Shown in pieces: positions 23,727 through 32,765 of a DNA stretch of 64,000 bases (position 1 is the stretch's first letter; each line of letters opens with the position of its first letter). The notes below the pieces were generated by a model. It made no database searches. It had not been told where the DNA came from and saw nothing but the letters and a program-made list of their open reading frames with translations. The stretch covers positions 1-64,000 of IMG/VR virus record IMGVR_UViG_3300005327_000002; one strand, written 5' to 3'. This stretch comes from a virus. Position numbers and translations under genes: made by a program.

Positions 23727-25898
23727 TCACTTCTTCGTGGACCGGGTGGAGACGGCGGCGCTGGCGGCCAGCCCGGCCGCCGCCGACGTCTTGCCCGTCT
23801 TCAGGACCGGGGAGGACTTGCCCCCGGGGCCCACGGCCACGAACTCCACTTCGTAGGTGGTGTCCGCGTCCAGTCCGGTGAAGGTGTGGCTGGTCGAGCT
23901 GGCGCCCTTGGCGGTCACCGCCGACCAGGTCCCGGTGGAGGCCGGGGTCCGGTACCGCAGTTCGTAGCCGGTGATGTCTCCTCCGGTGGCGGGGGCGTCC
24001 CAGGTGGCCGTCAGGCTGGAGGATGTCGGGGTCCCGACGGCCGCAGACTCGGGGGAGGCGGGCGCCTCCGCCGCCGGAGCGGTGGGCGGGGGCCCGTAGC
24101 AGGGCCCCGGGTTCAGCGGGTACTCCGCGAAGCCGCCGGAGACGCCGCCCGGGCAGAACGGCACCTTGAAGGCCGCGATGGGCCCGCAGCGGTAGGCCAC
24201 GCAGTACATGTCCTCCGCGAACAGGCGGATCTCCCGGTTCTGGGACAGGAGCGCCTTGTCGTGCACCATCTCGATCTGGACGGACGGGCCGTTGATCGCC
24301 ACGAAGGCGCCCGCCTTGTACATCATGAACTCGAAGCTGGTCGGCCAGGCGGTGACCGCCCCGGCGGCGCCGATCGCGTCGTCCTGCCAGTCCCACACGA
24401 ACTGGGCGCGGATGCCCCGGGAGAGCAGGTACCGCTGCAGGTCGGCGTCGGTGATGTCGTAGCGGGAGCGGTCCCAGCCGCCCTTCTTCGACAGGTCGGC
24501 GCGCATGATCCCCAGCGCGAAGCGCGGGAAGACGGCCTCCAGGGTCGTGTTCAGCGCCAGGCGGCGGCGGGTGCGGATGTGCTCCGCCTGCAGCTCCACG
24601 AAGGAGAGCAGCGACTCGAACGCGCCCGGGCCGTGGGTGGCCCAGTCGGTCGCACCGGCGCCGGTGGTCATGTCGGTGTACGCGCCGCTGGTCGCCTTGA
24701 TCTTGTTGTAGACGGCCCGGATGCGCTTGGCGTTCAGGGACCGCTGGTGGGCGATCATCAGTTCCGCGATGGCCCGCTGAACCTGGGACGGGTCGATGCG
24801 GGCCTGCAGGATGCCGGTCTCCAGGCACAGGGAGCAGGCGGTGAGGCGGCACTCGTCCCAGCCGTCGGGGCAGGGGATGGAGACGCACGGCTTGTTGACG
24901 GCCACCGGCGGGTCGTCGGTGGTCATCATGTCTTCGGTGAAGCAGTACGACCGGTAGAGCGCGCTGTAATCCGTGTTGTGCGGCCACATGACGCCGCCAC
25001 GGGTGGTGACCATCGTCGGGAGGTCCAGCATCGCGTCCAGGCTGCCCTCAATCGGGCACAGCTCCGTGCGGATCTCCATGGGCCCGCACCAGGCCCAGCC
25101 GACGGTGGCGGCGGTGAGCGCGTTCATCTGCGCGGTGGGCAGCACGCTGGAGGCCGACAGGCCCGGCACCGAGTTCATGCGCTTCAGGAGCGCGGCGGCC
25201 AGGGAGCCGCCGGGCATGGAGAACTCGTCGGCGGCCGCGTCCATGCGGTGCCAGTCGCGCATCTCGTCCGCGATCAGGTGCGTCTCCGGGACCTGGCGCT
25301 GCAGGGAGACGACCGGGACCTGCCGACCGGCGCCGGAGCGGGCCAGGGTCCGGGAGCGGGAGATGACAGCGGCGGTCAGGTCCGTCATGGACCCGATGGT
25401 CTGGCCGGAGAAGAAGCCCGGCAGGTCGCTGGAGGCGACCATCTGAATGGCCTCCCGGCGCACCACCGGCAGGCTGGCGCCCTGGTGGCTGACCACGGTG
25501 CCGGTGTGCACGGAGCCGCCGGAGGCCGCCACGGTGCCGGAGCCGCCGGTGCCGTCGGACAGGACCTTCGTGGAGGCGATGCGCTCCGCCAGCTTGGCGG
25601 CGTGCTCCGCGCGGGCGGCCTTCTCCCGCTGCTCCTCGATCGCCTCCACCCGGACGGAGATCGCGTCGGAGATGTCCGCCAGAAGGGCGAACTCCACCAG
25701 CGCCTCCGGCGTGATGTCGGAGGCCTCCGGGTTCACGTTGCGGGCCTTCTCCGTGACGGCGGCGGTCACGGCCGTCAGGTCCACGGCGGAGTTGGACAGG
25801 ATCTCCGCCAACAGGAGCTTGCGGGCGTCGGCCTGGTCTTCGGGGCCCAGGTCCCCGTCTACGTCACGGAGTTGCGTGAGGATGTCGTCCAGAGTCAC
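23727..25898 (-). CDS. Major capsid protein with C-terminal fibronectin type III domain
   Basis: A 723-residue protein from GTG 25898. Residues about 1-115 are helical and charged (an HK97-type delta/scaffold-like region). The capsid fold follows: VPVVSLQRQVPETHLI; WCGPMEIRTELCP; HIRTRRRLALNTTLEAVFP; PTSFEFMMYKAGAFVAINGP. A linker (PPPTAPAAEAPASP) leads to an FN3 domain at about 614-703 (SLTATWDAPATGGDITGYEL ... DADTTYEVEFVAVGPGGK). FN3 domains on capsids decorate the head surface. It is the first gene of a leftward operon, divergent from the DUF1360 and portal operon. A role as capsid is strongly supported by the whole pattern. Confidence 0.85.
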   Translation of the reverse strand: MTLDDILTQLRDVDGDLGPEDQADARKLLLAEILSNSAVDLTAVTAAVTEKARNVNPEASDITPEALVEFALLADISDAISVRVEAIEEQREKAARAEHAAKLAERIASTKVLSDGTGGSGTVAASGGSVHTGTVVSHQGASLPVVRREAIQMVASSDLPGFFSGQTIGSMTDLTAAVISRSRTLARSGAGRQVPVVSLQRQVPETHLIADEMRDWHRMDAAADEFSMPGGSLAAALLKRMNSVPGLSASSVLPTAQMNALTAATVGWAWCGPMEIRTELCPIEGSLDAMLDLPTMVTTRGGVMWPHNTDYSALYRSYCFTEDMMTTDDPPVAVNKPCVSIPCPDGWDECRLTACSLCLETGILQARIDPSQVQRAIAELMIAHQRSLNAKRIRAVYNKIKATSGAYTDMTTGAGATDWATHGPGAFESLLSFVELQAEHIRTRRRLALNTTLEAVFPRFALGIMRADLSKKGGWDRSRYDITDADLQRYLLSRGIRAQFVWDWQDDAIGAAGAVTAWPTSFEFMMYKAGAFVAINGPSVQIEMVHDKALLSQNREIRLFAEDMYCVAYRCGPIAAFKVPFCPGGVSGGFAEYPLNPGPCYGPPPTAPAAEAPASPESAAVGTPTSSSLTATWDAPATGGDITGYELRYRTPASTGTWSAVTAKGASSTSHTFTGLDADTTYEVEFVAVGPGGKSSPVLKTGKTSAAAGLAASAAVSTRSTKK

Positions 25899-26045
25899 GT
25901 GGACGCGCCCCCCTTCATGGTGATGGGTCGGGTACGTGGCTCGCCCGGCCCAGAGTCACCAGCGGCGCGTCCGCCTTACATGGTAGGCCGGATTCCGCAT
26001 TTCTGGCTGATAGTGATGGGTGATAGCGCTCTGTATTCTCGGGAT
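25899..26045. promoter_or_regulatory. Divergent promoter region between capsid and portal operons
   Basis: About 147 bp separate the two structural operons. The part 25976-26045 is markedly lower in GC, with CTGATAGTGATGGGTGATAG repeats of TGATAG and a TATTCT box at 26034-26039 that would place a start point at or near GTG 26046. No clear -35 element is seen on either strand, so an activator or alternative sigma factor may be needed. Confidence 0.4.
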
Positions 26046-26366
26046 GTGGTCGAAATCATCCTGATCGTGACACTTGCGACATTGGCGACAGCCCGTCTGA
26101 ACCGGCTGATCACCACCGACCGGATCACCAACAGGCTGCGCACCTGGGCCACCCGCCCGCGCGACCCGCAGGACCCCTCCCAGGGGGCCCGCCACCCGAT
26201 GCTGGGATACCTGGTCACCTGTACCTGGTGCGTCGGCATCTGGACCGCCGCCGCCACCACCGCGTACGCCTTCGCCCTCACCGGCTGGCCCTGGCCCTGG
26301 TACCCCCTGGTGCTCCTGGCCGCCGCCTACGCCTCCGCCCTGCTGGCCACCCACGCGGAGGGCTGA
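26046..26366 (+). CDS. DUF1360 membrane protein
   Basis: A protein of about 106 residues (start GTG 26046; ATG 26016 would add ten). Features of DUF1360 are visible: an N-terminal helix with ATARLNRLITTDRITNRLR, then YLVTCTWCVGIWTAA, and a closing helix pair (WYPLVLLAAAYASALLA). DUF1360 proteins are small integral membrane proteins common in Streptomyces genomes and phages, with unknown role. A holin-like function is sometimes suspected and not shown. It lies directly before the portal gene. Confidence 0.65.
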   Translation: MVEIILIVTLATLATARLNRLITTDRITNRLRTWATRPRDPQDPSQGARHPMLGYLVTCTWCVGIWTAAATTAYAFALTGWPWPWYPLVLLAAAYASALLATHAEG

Positions 26367-26369
26367 CCC

Positions 26370-28271
26370 GTGCGCCGTCCAGCATCACCCGGCCGCCGTC
26401 TCACGGCCTCCTCCATGCTGGACCCGCGCAGCGTCGGCGGGATCATCCCGACCCGGGGTGAGGGCAGCAGGCCCTGGGACCTCTACCGGCAGGTGCCGGA
26501 GCTGCGCTCCGGAATCCAGTGGCTGGCCGCCGCGATCAGCCGGGCCGACCTGTACGTGGCCCGCATCGAACCGGAGGGCCCGGTCCGGGAGGACGATCCG
26601 GAGATCACGTGCGTGCTGGACGAACTGTTCAGCACCGGCCCGTCCATGTCGGACATGCTGAAGCGGATGATCCTCCACCTGGAGTGCCCCGGGGAAACGT
26701 TCCTGGCGCCCTGGGTGGACGACCGGATGGGCCGGGTCTGGTCGGTGGCCTCCGCGAAGGAGCTGCGCTCCAACGGCTCCGGGCAGGTCGAGTACCAGCG
26801 GGACCTGAACGTGTGGGTGCCCTGCGACGGGAAGGTGGGCCGGATCTGGCACGCCGACCCGGAGGAGGGCTGGCGCGCCGACTCCCCCGTGGTCGCCATG
26901 GAGTCGATCCTGCACAACATCATCTCCCTGACCGCCCGCCTGACCGCCATCGGCCAGTCCCGGGCGGCGGGCAACGGCCTGCTGGGCATCGCCGACACCC
27001 TCTCCGTGCAGTCGCCCGCCAGCGAAGGCGTCAACCCGATCCACAGCCGCGACATCGCCACCTCCCTGGAGGACGCGATGGTGGCGCCCATGACGGACCG
27101 GGGCCTGGCCTCCTCCGTCGTGCCGCTGCTCCTGGTCGGCCCGAAGGAGGACCTGAAGGACGGCATCATCCGCGTCAATTTGGCCTCCGACCTGGACGCG
27201 CAGCTGCCCGACCAGCTGGACCAGGCGCTGCGCCGACTGGGCATCTCCCTGGCCATCCCGCCGGACGTGCTGACCGGCCTGGGGGAGGTGAACCACTGGT
27301 CCGGCGCGGTCATCCTGGAGGAGGCCGTGCAGGTCGCGGTGGAGCCCCGCACCGACACGGTGTGCGCGGCCTTCACGTCGATGTTCCTGCGGCCGCACGT
27401 GGAGAAGCTGGGCCTGGACCCGGCGTCGTACGCGGTGCTGGCCGACCTGATGGACCTCACCGTCAAGCCCGACAAGTCGCAGTCCGCGATGACCGCCCGC
27501 CAGCAGGGCCTGCTGACGGACGAAGCCTGGGCCCGCTACAGCGGCTTTGAGGAGTCCGACGTGCCGAAGGGCAAGGACCGGGAGCGCATCCTGCTGGAGC
27601 GCGTCATGCTCGCCGACCCGACCACCGCGCCGTTCATCCTGCCGAAGCTGGGCATCAGCGTGCCGGGCCTGACCGCCGCGCCGGTGCAGGCCGACCCGGA
27701 GGAGGACCTGCCGACGGCCGGGGACGTGGAGCCCGCGCTGGACACCGTCGCGCCGCCGGAGCGGCTGCCCACGCCCGGCCAGGGCGGCCGGGTGCTCCCC
27801 TCCCCGTCCCCCTCCCCCGAGATCGCCCCGCCGGACGCCGCGCACCGCACCCAGCCCCTGACCCGGGCGGCGCTGGCAGCGTCCGTGCTGACCGACCCGG
27901 AGGCGGAGGACGACGCGGCCAACGACGTGGAGGAGCAGGTGGTCACCGCCGTGGAGGCCTGCGTGCTGGCCGCCCTGGACCGCGCGGGGGCGCGCCTGCT
28001 GCGCTCCCACTCCCGGTCCCACCGGGCCGGGCTGCGGGAGGTGCCGAACGCTGAGATGCACCTGCACCTGCCGGTCACCGCGTCACTGAAGGCGCACATG
28101 CTGAAGGGCGCGTTCGCCCCGTGGGAGCAGTCCATGCCGCGCCTGGCACTGATGGCCGACTCCTACGTGGGGTACCTGCTGGACAATCGCGTCCGGCACT
28201 CCCGGGAGCTGCTGAAGGAGACCCTGTACCGGCTCTCCGACCACTGGGACCAGCAGGGAGAGGCGGCCTGA
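26370..28271 (+). CDS. Portal protein
   Basis: A 633-residue protein from GTG 26370, three nt after the DUF1360 stop. Portal features: ELRSGIQWLAAAISRADLYVAR (about 48-69), the wing region, ADSPVVAMESILHNIISLTAR, the long crown helix set, and LGISLAIPPDVLTGLGEVNHWSGAVILEEAVQVAVEP around 290-330. These are typical of actinophage portals. The C-terminal 180 residues are Pro/Ala-rich and then helical. It forms the dodecameric ring for DNA entry and docks the terminase encoded at 60-62 kb. It is co-transcribed with the MuF-protease gene one nt away. Confidence 0.9.
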   Translation: MRRPASPGRRLTASSMLDPRSVGGIIPTRGEGSRPWDLYRQVPELRSGIQWLAAAISRADLYVARIEPEGPVREDDPEITCVLDELFSTGPSMSDMLKRMILHLECPGETFLAPWVDDRMGRVWSVASAKELRSNGSGQVEYQRDLNVWVPCDGKVGRIWHADPEEGWRADSPVVAMESILHNIISLTARLTAIGQSRAAGNGLLGIADTLSVQSPASEGVNPIHSRDIATSLEDAMVAPMTDRGLASSVVPLLLVGPKEDLKDGIIRVNLASDLDAQLPDQLDQALRRLGISLAIPPDVLTGLGEVNHWSGAVILEEAVQVAVEPRTDTVCAAFTSMFLRPHVEKLGLDPASYAVLADLMDLTVKPDKSQSAMTARQQGLLTDEAWARYSGFEESDVPKGKDRERILLERVMLADPTTAPFILPKLGISVPGLTAAPVQADPEEDLPTAGDVEPALDTVAPPERLPTPGQGGRVLPSPSPSPEIAPPDAAHRTQPLTRAALAASVLTDPEAEDDAANDVEEQVVTAVEACVLAALDRAGARLLRSHSRSHRAGLREVPNAEMHLHLPVTASLKAHMLKGAFAPWEQSMPRLALMADSYVGYLLDNRVRHSRELLKETLYRLSDHWDQQGEAA

Positions 28272-28272
28272 C

Positions 28273-30930
28273 ATGGCGAAGGAGATCGTCCTGGAGCCCG
28301 TCGGGGAGGACGACCTGACGGAGGCCTTCACGGCGGCGCTGGAGCAGTGGCTGGCCATCGCGCGCGGGGACAAGGCGGCGCCGGTGGTGCGCTCCTCCTT
28401 CGCGGCCAGCGCGAAGATCCAGCAGCGCACGGTGCGCCGGTGGCTGGACCACGGGTCGCTGACGGCGGCGGTGTCGTGGCCCACCGCGCGGATCTGGCGG
28501 GCCCTGGTGGACGACCACGTCCTGCCGGTGTCCGACCGCCTGTACCGGGCGGCGGCCAGCACCGTGGACGGGACGCTGCTGCAGACGTTCCTCACCGGGG
28601 TGCGCTGGCGGCTGACGGAGGTGTCCACGCTGCTGGACGACATCAAGGCCGCCTACCGCCAGCACGGGGAGGCGGCCCTGGACATCGACTGGGGCGGCGC
28701 CGACGGCACGTCCCTGCCGTGGCGCAGCCGGGCGTCCCTGACCGGCCAGAACGAATCCCAGGTCACCGGCATGCAGGCCGGGGTGGATTCCGCCCCAGTG
28801 GGGGCCATGAAGCGCTGGGTGACCCGGGGTGACGACAAGGTCCGGGCCACCCACGTCAAGGCCGGGCGCTCCGACCCGGTCCCCGTCGGCCAGCCGTTCA
28901 GGGTCGGCGGCCACGACCTCCAGTACCCGGGGGACCCGGCCGGTCCGGCCTCCGAGACGATGCGGTGCCGCTGCCACGCCGTACTGGTGCCGCCCGCGCC
29001 CACCGCACCACCGAGAGAGAGCAGGAAAGCCGCCATGACGGTGGACCACATCACGGCGGCCGTGTCCGCCGACCTGAAGGCGCCGTTCGCGCCCCGGGAC
29101 ACCTCCTGGGACTCCCAGGCCGCCAAGGACGCGCTGCGCACCTGGGCGACCACGGACGGGACCCTGGACGAAGACAAGCTGGCGCAGGGGTACCTGTGGC
29201 GCTCCGACGGCCCGCCGTCGGACTGGTCGCTGCCCGTGGCCACCGTCCGCGACGGCCAGCTGCAGCTGGTCTGGGACGGCGTCACGGCGGCGGCCGCAGC
29301 CGCGCAGGGCGCCCGCACCCCGCTGGCCCTCCCGGCCGCCGACGTCGACCGGATCAAGGCCGCCATCAGCACGCTCTACAAGCGCGCCGGGCAGGAGTTC
29401 GGGGACGACTCCCTGGAGGCCCCCTGGGACCGGCAGACCGCCGCCCTGGGTCCGGGCCTGGACGTCGTCATGGCCGCGCTGCGCACCGCGCCGGGCCTGG
29501 AGCTGGACCTGCTGGCCGCCGCGCAGGCGCGCCTGGAGCAGGACCGCCGCTCCGAGCTGGCGCAGCAGGAGCGGGCACTGATCGCCTCCGCGCTGGGGGA
29601 CGCGATCAAGGCCGCGCCGGAGTGGACGCCCCCGGCGGCGTGGTTCCTCGCCCCGGACGGTTCCCAGAAGGAACTCATCTCCCCGGAGGGCCGGGTGGCG
29701 GGGTACGTCGCCACGTGGCTGGACGACCAGGGCAATCCGACCTGCCACACCGGCTACGCCTCCCAGGGGTACTGCGAACCGGTCCCGCGCGGGGGCGACT
29801 ACTCGTACTTCCACCAGGCGAACGTGGTCCTGACCCTGGACGACGGAACCCAGGTGCACCCCGGCCTGCTGACCACCGACATCGGGCACGGCTCCCCGGC
29901 CGCGCAGTCCGTGGACGCCCAGGCCGCGCACTATGACAACCCGCTGGCCATCGCGGCCGCCGTGGTCGTCGGGGAGGACGAGAAAGGCATCTGGATGGCG
30001 GGGTCCGTCCTGCCGGACGTCCTGCAGGACGCGGACCGGCTGCGGCGCCTGCGCCTGGCCTCCGTCTCCGGGCACTGGGCGCCGACGATGCCCGGCGGCC
30101 CCATGGACATGATCGCGGTGACGGCCGTCAACCACCCCGGCTTCGCCCAGCGCAGCCGGGGGCGCTACGCCCTGGCCGCGTCGCTGGCGGCCGCGCTGCA
30201 GGGCGACGACCAGAAGTACGCCACCGCGCTGCTGGACGTCCTGGAGCAGGCCCTGGTGCTGTCCTCCAACTACCTGGAGTCGGGCGCCGGTGCGGCCTCC
30301 GGCATGGCGGAGCTGGCGGCGGAGGTGCTGGAGAACGTCGGGGAGGCCGTGGCCACCCTGCAGGAGTGGACCAGCGGCGCCTCCCCGGAGGGCGACGCGC
30401 CGCCGGAGGACATGGCGGCGTCCGGCCGCACGCTGCGCGCCCAGGCCAAGGCCCAGATCCGGGTCCTGGCCACGCTCCTGGACCAGCTGACCGACCCGCA
30501 GGAGCAGCTGGCGCCGGTGATCCCGCTGCAGGCCGGTGGCGACGGCTGCGGCTGTTCCGGGGCGGCTCCCGAAGGCGCTCCGGCGTCGGAGCCGGTGGCG
30601 GCCTCCGGCGGCGCGCTGGCGGCGCTGCCCGACGGCCTGGAGCCGGAGCTGGTGGCCGCCGCCCGCGCGGCCCTGGCGGAGCTGGCGGACGCCAAGGCCC
30701 TGAAGGCGGCGTCCGTCCCGGACCAGGTGACGCTGCCGAAGTGCCTGCAGATCCTGTCCGACTACCTGTCCGAGACCGGCGCGGACTCCCCGCAGCAGTC
30801 CCGGGCGGCGGCGGTGAAGGCGGCGGAGTCCATCTGCCGCAGCGGTGAAGTGATCGACGCGGCGCTGCGGGCCAAGGCCTGCCGCCTGCTCTCCGAGTAC
30901 CGGGTGAAGTCCGGTGGAAAGGCGGCCTGA
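28273..30930 (+). CDS. MuF-like head morphogenesis protein fused to capsid maturation protease
   Basis: An 885-residue protein. Residues 1-250 form a MuF-type minor head protein ending in the hallmark RWVTRGDDKVRATHVKAGR ... PASETMRCRCHAVLV. Residues about 450-620 form a capsid protease as seen in actinophages (GYVATWLDDQGNPTCHTGY; YSYFHQANVVLTLDDGTQVHPG; AHYDNPLAIAAAVVVGEDEKGIWMAG; LASVSGHWAP). His in FHQ and Ser/His in SVSGHW are candidate catalytic residues. The C-terminal 240 residues are helical. The protein would ride inside the prohead, process the capsid N-terminal region and be injected or removed at maturation. Confidence 0.85.
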   Translation: MAKEIVLEPVGEDDLTEAFTAALEQWLAIARGDKAAPVVRSSFAASAKIQQRTVRRWLDHGSLTAAVSWPTARIWRALVDDHVLPVSDRLYRAAASTVDGTLLQTFLTGVRWRLTEVSTLLDDIKAAYRQHGEAALDIDWGGADGTSLPWRSRASLTGQNESQVTGMQAGVDSAPVGAMKRWVTRGDDKVRATHVKAGRSDPVPVGQPFRVGGHDLQYPGDPAGPASETMRCRCHAVLVPPAPTAPPRESRKAAMTVDHITAAVSADLKAPFAPRDTSWDSQAAKDALRTWATTDGTLDEDKLAQGYLWRSDGPPSDWSLPVATVRDGQLQLVWDGVTAAAAAAQGARTPLALPAADVDRIKAAISTLYKRAGQEFGDDSLEAPWDRQTAALGPGLDVVMAALRTAPGLELDLLAAAQARLEQDRRSELAQQERALIASALGDAIKAAPEWTPPAAWFLAPDGSQKELISPEGRVAGYVATWLDDQGNPTCHTGYASQGYCEPVPRGGDYSYFHQANVVLTLDDGTQVHPGLLTTDIGHGSPAAQSVDAQAAHYDNPLAIAAAVVVGEDEKGIWMAGSVLPDVLQDADRLRRLRLASVSGHWAPTMPGGPMDMIAVTAVNHPGFAQRSRGRYALAASLAAALQGDDQKYATALLDVLEQALVLSSNYLESGAGAASGMAELAAEVLENVGEAVATLQEWTSGASPEGDAPPEDMAASGRTLRAQAKAQIRVLATLLDQLTDPQEQLAPVIPLQAGGDGCGCSGAAPEGAPASEPVAASGGALAALPDGLEPELVAAARAALAELADAKALKAASVPDQVTLPKCLQILSDYLSETGADSPQQSRAAAVKAAESICRSGEVIDAALRAKACRLLSEYRVKSGGKAA

Positions 30931-30931
30931 C

Positions 30932-31165
30932 ATGGCTGGTTCGTGCTGCGGAGGAGGCGCTGCGGCGCCCCGTCCGGCGGTGTCCGTCCCGGGCGGCGGC
31001 TCCGGCCCGCTGGTGACGCGCCACGGCGTGCTGGAGTGGGTGCACATCTCGGCGGGCGGCGCGGAGTCGTTCTACGCCAGCGCGGCGGAGGTGGACTCCG
31101 CCATTGAGCTGTTCGGCGGGAGCAAGGACCACCGGCCCGCCCCCGGGTCGAAGCCGACCGCGTGA
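30932..31165 (+). CDS. Small CCGGG-start phage protein
   Basis: A 77-residue protein from ATG 30932, one nt after the protease stop. It begins MAGSCCGGGAAAPRP and then has a short beta-rich domain (GPLVTRHGVLEWVHISAGGAESFYASAAEVDSAI in outline). Small proteins with a Cys/Gly-rich start next to head genes are frequent in actinophages. Their role is unknown; a minor structural protein is likely. A strong terminator follows. Confidence 0.55.
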   Translation: MAGSCCGGGAAAPRPAVSVPGGGSGPLVTRHGVLEWVHISAGGAESFYASAAEVDSAIELFGGSKDHRPAPGSKPTA

Positions 31166-31200
31166 CGGGGCGCCAGCGGTAGCATGCCGCCAGCAACCCG

Positions 31201-31231
31201 GGCCCCCGGCCGCGATCAGCGGCCGGGGGCC
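31201..31231 (+). terminator. Terminator after head-protein operon
   Basis: A perfect 13-bp stem (GGCCCCCGGCCGC arm) with loop GATCA lies 35 nt after the stop at 31165. Confidence 0.8.
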
Positions 31232-31258
31232 TCCCACGTTCGGCAGCAGGAGAAGCAC

Positions 31259-31786
31259 ATGGACGACCGGCCGGAGAACCTGGTGCACAAGCTGATGGAC
31301 CACGTGGCCGTCCAGGCCGTCGGCGACGCCATGCCGCTGGTGGGCCAGCCCGCCACCCAGGAGGGGAAGCTGGACTGGGACAACCCAAGCGCGGTCTACC
31401 TGCAGCTGGACACCCAGGTCCGCATGATGCGCGACCTGACCCGCATCCCCGGGGAGAAGCTGGCCGACCCGGACTACCGGCTGCGCACCCAGGCCGCCCT
31501 GCAGTGCCTGGGTGCCGGGTACCTGCTGCTGCTGTCCGTCGACTCCGAACCGGGCTCCGCCGCCCTGGCGTCCGGCGGCACCGTGGGCGACCTGACCGCG
31601 CTGCACGGCCTGCGCTACCGCAACCTGGCACGGACGCTCCTGGACCACGAAGTGGAGTGCCCGGGCCACGCGGAGCCCAGCGGCCTGCGGGTGGCGGTGG
31701 ACCTGCACGTGGAGAACGTGCCCGGCGGTGCTCCGTCCGGGGGAGTCCCGGGCCGGACGGACGGCGCGGACGGCGGCTCCCGGTAG
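31259..31786 (+). CDS. Hypothetical helical protein
   Basis: A 175-residue protein from ATG 31259 (AGGAG seven nt upstream). Mostly helical: PENLVHKLMDHVAVQAVGDA, then VYLQLDTQVRMMRDLTRIPG and LRTQAALQCLGAGYLLLLSV. The last 25 residues are Gly/Pro-rich. It is separated from the portal operon by a terminator and followed by another, so it is probably a single-gene unit. The family is not recognised. Confidence 0.55.
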   Translation: MDDRPENLVHKLMDHVAVQAVGDAMPLVGQPATQEGKLDWDNPSAVYLQLDTQVRMMRDLTRIPGEKLADPDYRLRTQAALQCLGAGYLLLLSVDSEPGSAALASGGTVGDLTALHGLRYRNLARTLLDHEVECPGHAEPSGLRVAVDLHVENVPGGAPSGGVPGRTDGADGGSR

Positions 31787-31810
31787 GGTCGGCACCGACG
31801 CACCACGCGG

Positions 31811-31848
31811 CGAAGGCCCGCCCCGACGGACATGGGGGCGGGCCTTCG
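31811..31848. terminator. Bidirectional terminator
   Basis: A perfect 14-bp stem (CGAAGGCCCGCCCC arm) with a 10-nt loop lies between the convergent genes ending at 31786 and 31860. Confidence 0.8.
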
Positions 31849-31859
31849 TCGTGCGGGCG

Positions 31860-32186
31860 CTACAGGGACTGGACGACCAGGTGTCCGGCGCGGTGCAGCA
31901 GGGCCAGGTGGTGGCGCAGCTGGTCCTTGTGCTCGCTGGGCGGGCCGTCCGGGTGGGTGCAGCCGGTGCAGCCGAAGCGCGCCCCGGCGGGCACCCAGAA
32001 CTCCAGCAGGTCGGCGTGCTGGCGGGCCAGGTGGGCCGTCAGCCGCTCGAAGGCCGACAGGGCGCCCTGGTCGGGACGGCCCGGACCGGCCAGCCGGGGC
32101 GGGTACTCCAGGCGCAGCAGGAGGGCGGCGTGGCCCTTCTCGCACTCCTCGCAGCCCTGCGCCCAGCGGACCGGAGCGGCGCTCAC
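31860..32186 (-). CDS. Small Cys-pair protein
   Basis: A 108-residue protein. GTG 32186 overlaps the stop of the gene before it (GTGA). Two CxxC pairs (CEEC near residue 12, CTGC near residue 78) flank a helical region with RLTAHLARQHADLLEF, so a zinc site is possible. The C-terminal helix is HHLALLHRAGHLVV. No family is known to me; it is the last gene of the 36.5-31.9 kb leftward block. Confidence 0.55.
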   Translation of the reverse strand: MSAAPVRWAQGCEECEKGHAALLLRLEYPPRLAGPGRPDQGALSAFERLTAHLARQHADLLEFWVPAGARFGCTGCTHPDGPPSEHKDQLRHHLALLHRAGHLVVQSL

Positions 32187-32707
32187 CGGACGGCCTCCGC
32201 CCGGGCCAGCCGGACGTGGGCGACGTCGTCCACCATGTCGAACTCCAGCGTGCCGTCCTCCCGCCAGACGTCCACCTGGTGGTTGAAGGCGATCATGTGG
32301 ACGCCTCCCTGGACCTCCATCACCCAGTGCTCCAGGTCCTGCACGGTGGTGAAGCCCCGGGGGTCGGCGTCCGGGAAGTCGGGGTCCTCCGGCTGGTCGA
32401 AGTACGCCCGGATGACCTTCTGCGCCTGGGCCACCTCCTGCCCCTTCTCCAGGGAGAACAGCTGCAGGGCCCGGGTGATCTCGGCGCCGGGCTCCAGCAG
32501 GAAGCCCCAGAAGTCCTCCACGGCGCTGGTCGGGCGCAGGACCCTGCCGCCAGTGCTGCCGGGCTGGGGCGCGATCCACACGCGGTGGGTGGTGTCGACG
32601 TAGGCGACGGGGTGGGAGCTGTATTCGCTCCATCCGCCCTGCCGGTGGGGGTTGACGACGACGAAGCGCCAGTCCGGCATGAGGATGGCGGGGGTGGGCT
32701 GGGTCAT
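32183..32707 (-). CDS. Hypothetical protein
   Basis: A 174-residue soluble protein from ATG 32707 (GGAAGGA upstream). It begins MTQPTPAILMPDWRFVVVNP and has an aromatic-rich beta-strand pattern with one helix (ITRALQLFSLEKGQEVAQAQ). The C-terminal strands resemble a small beta-sandwich (HWVMEVQGGVHMIAF). No motif is recognised. It is translationally coupled to the Cys-pair protein. Confidence 0.55.
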   Translation of the reverse strand: MTQPTPAILMPDWRFVVVNPHRQGGWSEYSSHPVAYVDTTHRVWIAPQPGSTGGRVLRPTSAVEDFWGFLLEPGAEITRALQLFSLEKGQEVAQAQKVIRAYFDQPEDPDFPDADPRGFTTVQDLEHWVMEVQGGVHMIAFNHQVDVWREDGTLEFDMVDDVAHVRLARAEAVR

Positions 32708-32765
32708 GTCGGTGATCCTTCCGGTTCGATCGGTCGAAGTGCTGTAGTCGGTTGGTGACAGCGTG

